31,759 bases of DNA from Gnetum montanum (GCA_015680685.1 MNCI01027444.1:737852-769610); one strand, 5' to 3'; shown: positions 19,841-31,650, counted from the first letter of the stretch. Made by a program: numbers and translations. The notes: a model not told the origin generated them from the letters alone.

Positions 19841-20907
19841 AGCAAGCAATTACCACTACGGCAAAATATCTAATTTGCCAATTTGCATGAATTGCCATTA
19901 AATGCAGAAGCAGAAATTTGAATAAAAACAAGATGATTGTGTAGGCCAATTAAAAACAGTTTCAGATACATAACTGTCACGCAAAAAATGGTCGTTTTAC
20001 AAAGAGAAAACAGCTTTTTAGAGCCCACAAATTCCAAAAGGGCGCAGGGGGCCAAAACCGGCTTTTTTTGTTATCATGAGCTAATCGTTTGTTCCAACTT
20101 TGAATGTGTATACAAAGCGAATCCATTTCTGCTAATTCGCTAGCGTTTGACGATGGATTGCATTGGACATGAACCGTCATAAAATAGAAAATAAGCAGAA
20201 AAAAGCGGCACCCAACTAGTTGATAGTATAGAACCAGTAGTAAGAGCCAATGCCGTACCATGATTCTACGCGAGTCTGAAAAGTTAACTGCTGCAAGCAG
20301 TGCTCTGACATAGGGTAATAGAGCACTAGAAAGAAATTCAAAAAAGTGAATCCCCATTGCTCGCCAGGAACTTTCGTATATATGATTTATTCATACGAGA
20401 AAAACAACCTTCCATTCATGTATGATAACAAATGGATAATGAATTAACAAGAGTCTTTCACAGAAGCTAACCTGCTTCAACCAAGCATTTTGCAAAAGCA
20501 AATGCAGAGCTTCCTTAAGTTACTACATCTTTTTCAATGCTGCATTCATGGAATGTCCGATCCAAAGTTATTGTAGCTACCCAATATATAAATAAGACTG
20601 AGGAACTCCCTGCCAAAAGAAATCTGACAGAAATCTGATGTGCTCTTAAACAAGGCAAGTCTGGAGAGATATATCGATAAGACATCCAACGGTATTATGC
20701 ATCTTTGAATGGTCAACGTAGAGATTTTTATAATTGGGCTCAGAGAAAACAAAAATGTTCAACTTCTCTCCCTCGTAACAAGCAGGTTTTATCCTAATAA
20801 GAACCAACGCTAAAATCCTTGAAGCTCACACTAAATGAGAGACCATTATGAAAAGAAAGACAAATCAATCTTCATTTCTTCCTACTAGAGATCCCAAATG
20901 CTCATAT
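19841..20907. other. Intergenic DNA and probable 3' UTR of the SRF gene
   Basis: The part next to 20907 should be the SRF 3' UTR on the minus strand. A minus-strand open frame at 20357-19977 (126 codons, hydrophobic middle) has no recognisable domain. I see no other feature. Confidence 0.4.
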
Positions 20908-23900
20908 CTAGTACGAAAAGTCTTCATCCGGGGCATTGTAAGAGGGTCCCAGTTCATCAGCCACCATTCTCTTGTTCAGACTAGTCTTTTGTATCATGCG
21001 CATCAAATCTTGCACAACTTCAGACATTTGAGGCCGAAATTCTGGTTCAGGCTGTCACAAAAGCCAAGCATGCGTTCATGAAAATCAAGTGTATAATTGA
21101 TGTTCATCACTTTCTTCTGAACAAACATGACAGAAAAGACATTCGAAATTGTGTTATCATACCTGAATGCACTTGACAATGATATCGGCAAACCTTGAAA
21201 GTGATTTAGCAGGATAAACTTCTTTCAATACAGGATCAATCATTTTTGTCAGTGCATCAATATCATGGAGACGAGGGCTGGCCCATCTGACAAGTGACTG
21301 CTCTGCCCTTGGTCTTGAACTGCACATTGTGAGGCTCTAACCAGGTAAGGAGGAATGCATTGTCTATAAAACTAAAACAGAAAATTCAATCCGGACAATA
21401 AACTTACCTATCCAAGGGTTTCCTTCCAGTCAAAAGTTCCAACATCACAACCCCAAAGCTGTAAACATCACTCTCCAGCATGTAGAGACCTTTCATGGTA
21501 TATTCAGGGGCACTGTATCCAAATGAATCCACCACCTGATAGGAACCCTGAATGCAAAGTTACCATAATTTAAGTCAATTTATGCTATGATTAAAAAGGG
21601 TGAACCAGAACAAGTTCTCAATTCTTCGTAATACACACCACAAACCTGAGGGTTAAGAGAAGATAATCCGCAGTCAGCTAGATGAGGACTCAGTTCATCA
21701 TCAATTAAAATATTGGCGCATTTCAAATTTTTGTGCATGACAGGGGGAGAGCACTCTTGATGCAAATACCTTAAAAGAAATTTTTGAGAATATAAATTTA
21801 GTAGTATGAAATATCATATATGCAAGAAATTGATTCAGACAGCATATATTCAGCCAAAGAAAATGACTTACTCAAGAGCTCGTGCTGTATTCAAAGCTAT
21901 CTTCACACGTTGGTTCCATGACAATGGCTTCACCGAATCGTCCATTAAGTGCAGCATGTCATAAAGAGATCCATTGTCAAAGTATTCATATAAAATCAGG
22001 TAGTGTCCATGCTCTGCACAGTATCCCACAAGCTCTGTGATGTAGGGTTGGTGTAAGCTAGACATCAGAGAAATCGCTTCCAGAAAATCCTCAGCGTTCT
22101 GTATTGGTAATACTGAAGTGTCCAACTTCTTGACTGCCAATATCTGCAAGACATCATGTGTGTTGATTTATGTAAGTATAATTTTTGGGCAACATCCTAA
22201 TAATTTAGAACTTTGATGATAGCATGTATAGCTATGAACCAACCTGTCACGGTTTGATGGACACATCTGTATATTCAAGTTACGATTATGCAGCACATGA
22301 ACAAAATCCTATTATTGTTTCCATAGGATAGAAGGGATGACTAGGCATCATTTGAATTAAAAATTCCTATTAAAAAATCGGACTTGCATGCAAAAGTGTA
22401 TTATAGTAACTATAACATCTTGTCAAGTATAATCATTAGTTTTGACAAGTAAATCATTGCAATAATAATCATGATGAAACATAGATTAGCTTTCACCAAC
22501 TGACAAAAATTATAATTGAATACCTTCCCATCTGGAAATTCAGCTCTGTAGACATGCCCAAGAGCACCCTCTCCAATGATGTTGTCTTGACTGAAACTGT
22601 TGGTAGCCATTTGTAGGTCTGCAATGGAGAAAGCAGTTGCCGAAATTGGTTGCTTCTTTCTAACAGGTGCGGAAATAGCTCCAACTGCTGTTGCTTGCAC
22701 AGGAATGGGGCTTTTAAGCGTTTCAGGAACTGATGGTTTGAATTTTTGCTCTTTCACTGATTCAATCACTGAAGCAAACAGAAAGCCATAAAAATAGGAT
22801 GCAAAATCAAAAATTTGGAATCAATAGTTTCAATTTTAACCAAATTTATAACATGAAGAAGCTGAAGTACTGCATTATAATCCTTGGAATACTAAATATC
22901 CTGCAAATAATGTGCAGCTGGATAGACAAAGATCAATGCTTTTTGGCTTCCACTAAATAAACTTCTAACGATAAAATTTATTTTATTATGCTTGTTATAC
23001 TGCTAGCTTATTTTATTATGCTTACTAATAAATAACCAAAGAAGCCTCATGGGAGGCTGGTGAGATTCTGAAATCAATCAATTTGTGCATGGGTAACCAA
23101 ATCATCAATAAGGTGTAGCTCATTTTGAAAAGACTTATAACTAGCATCCAAACGATGACCATAACATTTTAAAAGGACATGCATTTCAAAGGAATTTCCC
23201 CTTTCATTGGTTCAATTTTAATTTGATCAACTCGCAACATTTTGAAAAACAAGAAAATATTACATAAAATTAAAACATTATATACATCAAATTCAATGTA
23301 CAAACTATGGGGGCTTGCCAACATGTTATATCCCATTTTATCTTCATAAGTCATTTCAAGTTCTTGTATTTTTATTTCTATGTTATTTTTGGGAATCTCT
23401 AGATTACCTGGAAGCTTTTTAGAGAAAGAACAAAACCGCAGAACTGATACCCTAAAAATAGATCTGCCATGCATCGAGTGCTAATAAAAATAACTTAGAT
23501 TCTGATACCTGAAAACAAGAAGACATCATAAAATCGGATGATGCCAGTACAAATCATTTACCTTTTGGAGCTGCAGAAAGAGAGCTGATAGATTTGCAGT
23601 TGCCGTCATCTCCAAGTGCAGAAAAAGGTGTGCCAATGTTCAATTTTTCCTCATCACGTGACTTCCCAGGTTTTCTTGCACAAATAAATGCTAGTGTAGC
23701 TGCTACAATAGCTAAAACAACAGCAATAATTATTCCAGCAATGGCACCAGCTGAAAGTGAATTGCTCTTACTTCCAGAACTTTTTTTCGTATCACTCGGT
23801 GGGCTTCCACCAGATGGTTTTCGTTTTGGTGCACCAGGTGGAGGTGGGGTGTAAGGTGGAGGAGGAGGAGCAGGGCTTGCGGTAAAACTGTTGCCACTAT

Positions 23901-26710
23901 ATCTGTAACAACAATTTAAAACAAGCTATCTAATCATGTTTGCTAACTAGGATCTTATAGAAAAGGATATATGAAAATTCTTGAACATACAAATATAGTT
24001 ACATGATACACTTAAAATCAAAGAAATGCTTACAGGAAGTTTGACTTGGATTTCCATTGGCTAGGAACCCAACCACTAAACTGGTTATTTTCAATATTCC
24101 TGTAAGAAATAAAAAAGGCATTATGGTTATGTGGTCTATGTAAAACTACCATCTGTCAAAACATAAATACATGGAACTTTTTCAGAGGAATATGAAAAGA
24201 TTTCCTTACAATTGTGTAAGTGGAAGATTGGCAAGAACATCAACTGGCCCTGTAAGTTGATTGCTCTGCAAAGACCTGCCAACAGTTTCATATTTATGAT
24301 CTTATTTTTCAAAAGTTTAGCAAATTAATAGAGTATTAGCATAAAGAAGGTCCAAGTTCTAACTAACTCACAGGGAAGTTAGACTCGACAATGAGCTGAA
24401 ACTTGAAGGGAGATTCTCTGTTAATTTATTGTTGGAGAGATCCCTGCAAATATGTGAAATAACCACTTCGATATTAGAAATAGATAGGTTTGGTATAGGA
24501 CTATGATAGAAATATAGATCCTGCCTCACAGCAACAATATCCACTATTGTTAAGGCATGCCATATTTGTTGGATGGCAAATTATATGATCAATGCAAATC
24601 TCCATTCATCATGCCTTCCAAGGTCAAAAACAATTTCTAATATAGTGCAGGCTTAGTGGCAGAGAATGAGACAAATTCGGTTTCTGCTTCAATATTTTTT
24701 AGGATCCTATGTATATCAACAATTTGCAGATGTTGCACCCCCTTGCATAAAGGACCAATAAGAAAATACTTGAGATGCCATCTTTATTCATCAAAGTGTG
24801 TATGCTTCACAGTATTAGTCTATTAAGTTCTTTGAAGAAAGTTGCTTCTGCAAAATGAAATTTCCCCAACAGCAATGATGAATACAGCAACTGCTTCAAG
24901 TTTCTTAGTATCTATCTCTAATAAGAAATCAAATTTGTATACTAACTTAACAAAAGAGAGTACGGGAAGTAAATCAAAGTAGACAAAAAAAGATGGCATA
25001 TATTATATTTCTTTAAGCAAAGTATGCATTGATAAAAGCACTGAACAATGGACTTCACCAAAACCCTTTCTTTTAAGAAAACACAAGCCAAACAGCCTAA
25101 ACAATGCAGCTTTCTTTAATCTAATTTGGATTGTATTTATTCAGGCTGGTATAATAGTTCCCCCTGTAACAGAGCTCCTGACATCCTATGCTCTGAAACA
25201 AAGTCTCAATAAATTCTCTGTTTCTAACAAATCATTCTACGACTCTACAAAGATTAAACGATAGCTTACACAAAGAAATCGGATATCTCTGAATCTCATG
25301 CGTGGCTGTAAGTAATCTACCAAATCAGAAAAAAGATGTAAATAAAATAACATGAAAATTTCAGGACAAGCACATTTATGATGAAGAATTTGTATGAAGA
25401 AAGTTAGTACTTACATCGTCTTAAGGTTCTGAAGCTTGCCGAACACATCTTGGATCTGGCCTGAAAGTTGATTATTATTCAATTTCCTGCAAAGCAATAC
25501 AAAGAGATAAATGATGTACCAAATACTTTTTTAACTGTGCAAGAAGATTAGGCAGGGCTTTCACTTACAAACTGGTGAGATTAGCCATGGTCGAAATTGA
25601 ATAAGGCATATTTCCACTGAGTTGATTATTGGCAAGGTTTCTGTCAAGGGTAACCAATTAATCGCAAGCATTCAGCCTTTATTAAAAAAAACTTGTTACA
25701 CTTGACAATTTGCATCAAGGCTGGCATCAAATAACATCTTTAGCACTTACAATTGTTGTACGTTCGGTGTAAGACCATAAGGAATATTGCCGGAGATTTG
25801 ATTGTTGCTCATGTCCCTGAAACGGTACCGTCACACGATGAGTATGATCGATCCTACTGAATTTGTTCGATTGACACCAAGTTGCCGTGGCAAAATCGCA
25901 TTTTTTAACAAATTTTAAAAAACTTACAAGGATTGCAACGATACAAGGTCTGAAAGTTGGTAAGATAGTGACCCAGTTAAGCCTAAGCCCGAGAGCTGTC
26001 TGTTACATTTAACAACATTCAAGCACAAAAAATTTTTAATCATTTAATTTCATAAATTAGAAATCAGAGATTCATTTTACAAGGCCTTAAAGAAGAGAGA
26101 TATACTAACAATGAAGTAACAGAGGATCCGCTACAAACTACGCCCTTCCAGGACTCGGCGCAAGGATCAGGTTGTCCACCTGAAGTCCATCCAGTCAGCT
26201 GTTGCGGATTACTCAAACTGGTAACAATGCCCTGAAGTGCGGAAACTGCGATTACAAAGAAACAATTTTATAAGAACATAGGCGCTCCGGTACATTTCGC
26301 CTGTGCATTTATCATGACGCAATACGAGAATATCTATACACACTGACAAAATCTATATGAACAAGAAATGCAAAAGGTACGTTTCACCCAAATCTGAAAA
26401 CAAATTTCATATAAGAGCTATAATTCATAAAACAAGGTATGCCTGTCCTTGAAATCAGAACTGCCGCAAAACATTTGACAATGTCTGGGAAAATTCAGAA
26501 GCAATGCAAAAGCTTGCTGCACTGCGTAAATCAATCATTGATCATAACTGAAATATCCTCAACCACAACAAATAATGGGAAAGGGAGAATCTGCCATTTA
26601 CCGTCCTTGGAATCCGTGGTCGCGCTAGTGAAAACAATTCCTACTGCGAAGATCAGCACAGCCAATGTGAAATACGGCGAAACTCTAATGGCTCCCATTG
26701 CAGAAGCCAT
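20908..26710 (-). CDS. SRF: STRUBBELIG-RECEPTOR FAMILY LRR receptor kinase, probable pseudokinase
   Basis: Sixteen exons close in phase: 26710-26602, 26245-26110, 25999-25928, 25816-25751, 25640-25569, 25486-25415, 24443-24372, 24275-24210, 24099-24034, 23902-23562, 22768-22524, 22143-21872, 21769-21646, 21547-21408, 21319-21163 and 21051-20908, giving 717 aa. Order: signal peptide (1 to about 31), LRR cap with [13 protein letters not shown], about seven LRRs (82-243, motifs such as [13 protein letters not shown] and [13 protein letters not shown]), a Pro-rich stretch (254-269), membrane segment (about 295-318), then a kinase domain. The glycine loop GEGALG (423-428) and Lys444 (AVKK) are present; the catalytic loop reads HKN (542-544), Asn replacing Asp, and DFG reads DCG (562-564). 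[37 protein letters not shown] and [14 protein letters not shown] are family signatures. SRFs sit in the plasma membrane; STRUBBELIG acts in organ shape and cell-division orientation. Length and tail fit the SRF6/7 branch; ortholog and ligand unknown. Confidence 0.94.
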
Positions 26711-27420
26711 GGAATCTCCTGAAATGCGCCTTCAACTGCCCCGAACCTGCAACAAATCCAACCGAAAACACAATGAAAAATCTACATAACAGATCACACC
26801 ATTATCCCACAAAAACATCACTCCTATCTACGCGTCCAACGCCGGAACCCAAAACCATGAAACCAGACTACAAACCCAGAGAAGAACCATATCCAAACCA
26901 AAAGACTCAGAAACAAAAAAACAGCCAAATCGAAACCCAAAAGGGAAAAGAACCGAAAACGAAAACCCAGAAAGGAAACCACCCAAATTGCAAACCCAAA
27001 ACCGGAAGAGCCAATCTGAGAAGATAAGCGGGACCTTTAGCTGATCTGAGAGAAGAAGAAGGAGCCTCGAAAGGCTGAGCAGGAGTCCAGAGCTCGAAAA
27101 ACAGCGACAGGCAAAACCAGAGGAGGCAGCACTAGACAAATACAAAACTCCGGCCAAACAAACAACAACAGACAACAACGTGGGTTCCCAAGAACGCCTG
27201 ATAAACGAAATTGTGGAAAAACACCAACAATGTGGATGGTTGCCGCGCACCGACCCTGGCAGGGAAGATTTGCCAGACTGTAACAGGGAGAAAGGGGGCC
27301 TCACAACCTCAAGAACAAGCCATATTTTGCATTATTCCAATAATTTTCTTGAACTGTTATAGCATTTTCCCAAAATCCCACCCTTCACGGATCCAACGCC
27401 AGCAGAACCGAACCCATTTC
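26711..27420 (-). promoter_or_regulatory. SRF 5' leader and proximal promoter
   Basis: On the minus strand this is T- and C-rich (TTCTTCTTCTC, TTTCGATTTGG, TTCGGTTCTTTTCCC), typical of a plant 5' UTR leading to ATG 26710. An open minus-strand frame covers 27304-26828 (158 codons), but it is low in complexity (Ser, Leu, Phe) and has no domain, so I treat it as chance or at most an upstream ORF. No certain TATA box was found. Confidence 0.4.
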
Positions 27421-30400
27421 ACACCCTCGGAAGTTCATTTTATAAAAAAACTAAGGCTTAAAATCACCCTGCCACGGATTTGATAAAATGTGCCTCCTCC
27501 CCCTCCTCCGTGTGGGCCTGTGATCCGATTTACCGGAATTCCAGTCGAAATATCGGCGATTCAGGGAGGACCCAAAATCATGATGCTCAAAGCCATTTTT
27601 GGATTTTTCCGGAAACTTAATGCCTGCACTGGTTGGGGGATTTTGGCATAATTAGACTAGGACGACGTCGGATTCCTCTGTGTGCTTGTGTTCTGTGATT
27701 ATTCATGACTGGGACGCCTCAACTCCCATACAAGTGGTGCTGGTCGTGAAGCCCACTTCAGGCTGGATTTGCATGATTTCTTGACAAGATACAAGTGAAA
27801 AAAACCAAAATAGCTGGCATCGAATTCGAAAATATATTAAAAACCCAAAAAAAAAAAAAATAAACAACATGCGTCTAGAATTTGTTCGGTGGAGATGCCA
27901 ACTGTTAGTGGCTCTCAGGCAGGGGCAGCACCTCCTGCAATTTTGTCGCGTACCAAACGTTTCCTTTTCCTGCTGCTGCTTCTTTGTTTGGAATCATATG
28001 CAAATCTGCTGCCCATTTCCGTTTCGGCATCTCTCCTTCGCAAGAAACCCACCAAGATTTTACCAGGAACCACAAACATTAGTTTGTAGACATTCTTAAA
28101 AATGGGCTCCCTGTCCTGTATTTTACTGTAACCATGATGTTTTGGGATTGGGAAACTGTGAAATAGTTTGTAGTACAGGTTTGTAGGCAATTTTTTACTC
28201 GACCCAGTCGGGAATTTCTAAAAAGGATAAAAGAATTGCTAATCCACTTACGTGGTCTTAACAGGAATTTAGATTTCCAGGAGGCCAGCTGGGAAAGGCA
28301 GGCTGCAGGATGGCTAATTGACGGACTATCTTATCTATTTGCATAGATGATTGGATTATATCCTGTGTTACATTAATTATGTCATATTTCATGAAAGCTG
28401 CTTGTGTTGGGAGGTAAGTCAATAACATGGATAACCAAATTAATCACCGGCTTTGAATCTTTGATTGTTTCATGTGTCGGTGGAGGGTTGGGGCGAAAGC
28501 ATTTGCTAATCTTGTTTTCATTTGAAAGCTACAAATGCGCAGACTGTTGGTGTGCATTTTAGGCAGCTGACATCACTTTCGCTTCTTGGTTAGTTTGAAA
28601 TTCTGTATGTTACTGTGTCTCTGCACCTCACTTTGCTTTGCCGGCAGGTGTCTCTGATACCAGTACCAATCAAGACCTAATTGCCACCCGTCGGTGCTTT
28701 TGTCAGCACTGTATTCCAAAAGTTGTGTTTACAAATATTTTTCAAACACCGAATTGCTGCGCCTCGCTGGTTTCGTCGGAGCTGCATTCCAATGGCTTTT
28801 TTACAGAGTTTGTGTTTTTTTGTTTAATCCTTGAATTACGCATGGAAAAACCAGCAAAATACAAACTCATGGGCATCTTCCATTATCATTTTCCTATTTT
28901 CCTATTTCATCAAATAGGTAAGACAATGTCCAAAACTGGTCATCTTGAGTTCAAAGCCCAATACCACTACACTTATCATTATCCTTCAAAAGAAAAGTCT
29001 TTGCCATAATATCAACATAAATTACACTTTAAGAAAAGGCATTATACAATAAAATTGTACAACAAACTGGATAACACAGGCTAGTCTTCGAAAAAAGTAT
29101 TGGCTTTGGCTTTGTGCAATAGACAATTTGATTACTCTTATATATCTTATATTTGATTACTCTTATGTACATGTTATTATTGACACAATCTCAACTCAAC
29201 AAGTAGATTTGATTTTTTTCTCTTTTAAATTACCTCTAATTTTTTTAACCTATGCTAATATTTCTACTCTTTTATTGATACAAGAATTTGTGTTGATTCT
29301 CAAATGCAAATTTACAAGTTAGTAAGCAAAAATTTGAAATGCCTTCTTCTAATGATGTTGATGCAACTAAGAAACCTAATTTTATTCTCGCATGAGTCAC
29401 TAATAAGTGATCTTACATCACAATATGTGTTCATTCAAATTTTGGGTTACTTACCTCATCTAAGTTTCACTTCACAATTAAATAATATGATGCAAAAACA
29501 TGATATTCATGTTATTCAAGCTAGGTATTATTCTTGGTTTTTTTTTTTTTTTTTTTTGAGTTAGGTAATGCTTGGATGGTGCATATGGAATCTATTTCCA
29601 CACCATTTGATTTTTGCAATTTTTTTTTTGTTGCAATCAATCTTCGTAACCTTAAAAAGAAATTGGTTTTGCAAGAGGAAAGACTTATATTCAACCAATT
29701 ACATATTTTAATCTTTCTAATTCTTGCAACTATTGTCATCATGAAGGATATTTATTTAATATTTGTCCTATTTTGCTTTAAAAAATGTTGAGGAAAAGAA
29801 AAACCATGTTTAAACTAAGGATGAAAAGAAACAATCTAAAGCTAAAATACTGAAAAATTAAGTTAACATCTATGACAACAATGATCAAATGACAATAAAG
29901 AAACTAGAGAAGACAAAAGCTCATGTAAATATTCTTGCTACATGAAATATTGATTAGTTCAAATAGACAATACATAAGAAAATTTTTCCTTATATAAAAA
30001 GATTACTGTCGACCCAGTGGTTAAATCTTATGTTGACAAGAGGGCTTTAGCAAATTCAAAAAAGTCTCAATGTAAGGTCAATCATGATGGACAATATGTG
30101 CCAACATATATTTTTCTACCTTCCTCTCTTAAAAAAGTTCATATTTCACAAAAGCTTTTGGTTGCTACATTAAATCCTTTTGTTATTTTAAGTTTAAGCA
30201 TGGATATAGATAATGATGTTAGAACTAGCACCATCCTTCCTACTAATAATTAATTTTTCTCTCTTAATTTTTTAAAGAATCTATCATAAGAATACACTTG
30301 GAGTAAAGATTCCTAAACTTTAAAAGTTATTCCTTTCATTATTGTTTTTGGTGCTTTCTACTTAGTGATTAAGCATGTAATGTAATATAATGAAGTGTAT

Positions 30401-30463
30401 TTTGTCTAGCTCTGATATTGAAGCCATGCTATCAAATACCAAATATCGAGGGCCCAGAGGTGA
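27421..30463. other. Intergenic region without a convincing gene
   Basis: 27421-28640 is of mixed composition and looks unique. A 64-codon + strand ORF (27895-28089) is listed separately. A short stem CCTATTT-AAATAGG lies near 28891-28917. From about 29100 the DNA is AT-rich, with an uninterrupted 20-T run at 29538-29557 and a second T run near 29620. Short open stretches (29304-29564, 29534-29791, 30017-30253) show no domain. The piece at 30017-30253 reads like a fragment of a decayed repeat protein. No LTR partner is seen before 30464. Confidence 0.4.
27895..28089 (+). CDS. Small hypothetical ORF with a hydrophobic segment
   Basis: ATG 27895 opens 64 codons: a soluble start (MPTVSGSQAGAAPP), then a strongly hydrophobic stretch (FLFLLLLLCLESYANLL), then a basic tail (LRKKPTKILPG). 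A TATATTAAAAA box lies about 65 bp upstream at about 27834, followed by a run of 14 As. I recognise no family. It could be the first exon of a longer spliced gene or a chance ORF. Confidence 0.2.
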   Translation: MPTVSGSQAGAAPPAILSRTKRFLFLLLLLCLESYANLLPISVSASLLRKKPTKILPGTTNISL

Positions 30464-30502
30464 TGTTGGATATCTAATGATGAGTCGTCATTTAGGCAAC
30501 CA

Positions 30503-30524
30503 CGATATCGCGTACGCGATATCG
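30503..30524. promoter_or_regulatory. 22-bp perfect palindrome, 17 bp before TATA box 1
   Basis: CGATATCGCGT is followed directly by its reverse complement ACGCGATATCG, giving a perfect 22-bp palindrome with no loop. It lies 17 bp upstream of the TATA box at 30542. It could be a dimeric transcription-factor site. The role is inference. Confidence 0.6.
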
Positions 30525-30541
30525 CACCCTGTCTCCTCATC

Positions 30542-30549
30542 TATAAATA
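30542..30549 (+). promoter_or_regulatory. LTR TATA box 1
   Basis: TATAAATA downstream of the 22-bp palindrome and followed by a T-rich leader. It aligns with the TATA box at 3366. Confidence 0.6.
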
Positions 30550-30745
30550 AGAGGTAGACAGTTTTGATAGGTAGCTTTTTGTTAGTTTTAGTTTAAGTGT
30601 TAAGTTTTAGTTCTTATTTTTCTCTCAACCCTTTTCTTCCTAGTGTATGCCCGCAGTGTGGTGATTGTAATTGTACGGAACCTTTATTCCAATGTGACGT
30701 ACTTGGACACGCACATGATCGGTGATGAGACGTGATATGCACAAG

Positions 30746-30773
30746 CCGCGATATCGCATACACGATATCGCGG
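30746..30773. promoter_or_regulatory. Second GATATC inverted repeat, 13 bp before TATA box 2
   Basis: CCGCGATATCG (30746-30756) and CGATATCGCGG (30763-30773) are perfect inverted arms of 11 bp around a 6-base spacer. The core is the same as in the palindrome at 30503, and the place relative to the next TATA box is similar. Confidence 0.6.
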
Positions 30774-30786
30774 TGGCCACCAAATC

Positions 30787-30794
30787 TATAAATA
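30787..30794 (+). promoter_or_regulatory. LTR TATA box 2
   Basis: TATAAATA, 245 bp after TATA box 1 and in an equivalent context (GATATC inverted repeat upstream; a TGCCCGCAGT segment about 100 bp downstream in both). Confidence 0.6.
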
Positions 30795-31039
30795 AAAGGC
30801 GGCACTCCCCTCATTTCTCATCCTAGGCTAGAAGTAGCGAAGCTCTGGCAGATTGATCACCCCAGAGATAGAATATTTTCCATGTGCCCGCAGTAGGAGT
30901 CCCCCAAGTGAACGGTTCTTTATTCGAGCAGCTTTGTACCTGAACGCAAGTTGTGTACGGCAATAAAGACGAGCTTTATGGATAAACCTTGCAGTACATG
31001 GATAGGTTTAATTAATGTTATTTATTGCTTTCCTAGTAA

Positions 31040-31240
31040 CGCGGCATGAGTATGACTTGGTTACGAGCATTAACGAATGTGTACCTCTAGCCAAGGAATC
31101 GGCTACTCATCGCGATTAGATTCTCTCACCCTTATCTCTTAGAACGTGGGATGAGTACGACTTGATTACGAGCATCTACGGATGTGTACGGCTAGTCAAG
31201 GAATTGGCTGCTCATCACACTTAGGTTAGTTAGGTGCCTC
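31040..31240 (+). repeat. 105-bp imperfect direct repeat inside the LTR
   Basis: The block AACG-GG-ATGAGTA-GACTTG-TTACGAGCAT...GGATGTGTAC...CAAGGAAT-GGCT-CTCATC starts at about 31039 and again at about 31144, with about 15-20 differences. The diverged LTR at 3260-4142 lacks the second copy. Confidence 0.75.
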
Positions 31241-31632
31241 AGTACGACTGCTTCGAGCACGTGCGTTACGTGTGGTAATCCCAGTAACGATTAGCGTTTG
31301 GTAGCCACAGTTGCACAATTCATGGTGTGTACGGTAAGTGGGAATGGATGCTGACGCTAGGACTTAGTGTTGTAGCTAGAGTTAGTTTTAGTCTCTTAAC
31401 CCTTTACCTTTTAGCATAGGAGATAAACCTGAAAAGGCCAAAAAAATCATATACCTCGGACTTACTTAACCATACACCGTGACAATAACAAGTAAGTCTG
31501 GGAAGACAACGATTAATTAACCCCAAGTGTTCCGTGCGGCGTTTAGGCATTTAGTCTGCAGAGCTCGACCGGATCGCGTGTGCTACGCTCATTTCGTATG
31601 GTTGAGTGTAGGGGTACCTCGCCACTCATCAT

Positions 31633-31650
31633 TGGCGCCGTTGCTAGGGA
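31633..31650 (+). other. Retroelement primer-binding site, tRNA-Asp type
   Basis: TGGCGCCGTTGC is complementary to the 3' end of plant tRNA-Asp(GUC), and the next bases (TAGGGA against CGGGGA) mostly continue the match. It begins one base after the LTR end (CA, then T), as expected for minus-strand priming in Ty3/gypsy elements. The bases to 31759 are the start of the element's internal leader; no ORF begins before the window ends. Confidence 0.85.

Larger units (their letters stand above)
30464..31631 (+). mobile_element. LTR (5' LTR) of a Ty3/gypsy-like element continuing past the window
   Basis: It starts TGTTGGATATC (30464; TG at 30461 is an alternative) and ends ACTCATCA at 31631, with a primer-binding site directly after, so it is a 5' LTR on the + strand. 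Its last 117 bases match 1-116 closely, and it aligns in order with 3260-4142. It holds two TATA boxes (30542, 30787), two palindromic elements just upstream of them, and a 105-bp imperfect direct repeat. The length, about 1.17 kb, exceeds that of the diverged copy because of these duplications. Whether a complete element follows cannot be seen. Confidence 0.85.

Noticed and set aside
19977-20357. 126-codon minus-strand ORF downstream of SRF
   Set aside because: No recognisable domain; mixed hydrophobic and random composition. It could be part of an untranslated or intergenic region, with no supporting signal.
23594-23854. 86-codon + strand ORF
   Set aside because: Antisense shadow of SRF exon 10 (Pro-rich and membrane segments).
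26828-27304. 158-codon minus-strand ORF upstream of SRF
   Set aside because: Low-complexity Ser/Leu/Phe composition from a T-rich leader, no domain, and overlaps the probable 5' UTR of SRF.
29538-29557. 20-T run as the reversed poly-A tail of a retroposed gene
   Set aside because: No recognisable gene or LINE sequence adjoins it on the appropriate side, and no target-site duplication was found.
1-31631. The matching LTR ends at both window edges as the two LTRs of one giant element
   Set aside because: The right-hand LTR is followed by a primer-binding site and so is a 5' LTR of the next element. The interval contains three intact host genes on both strands.
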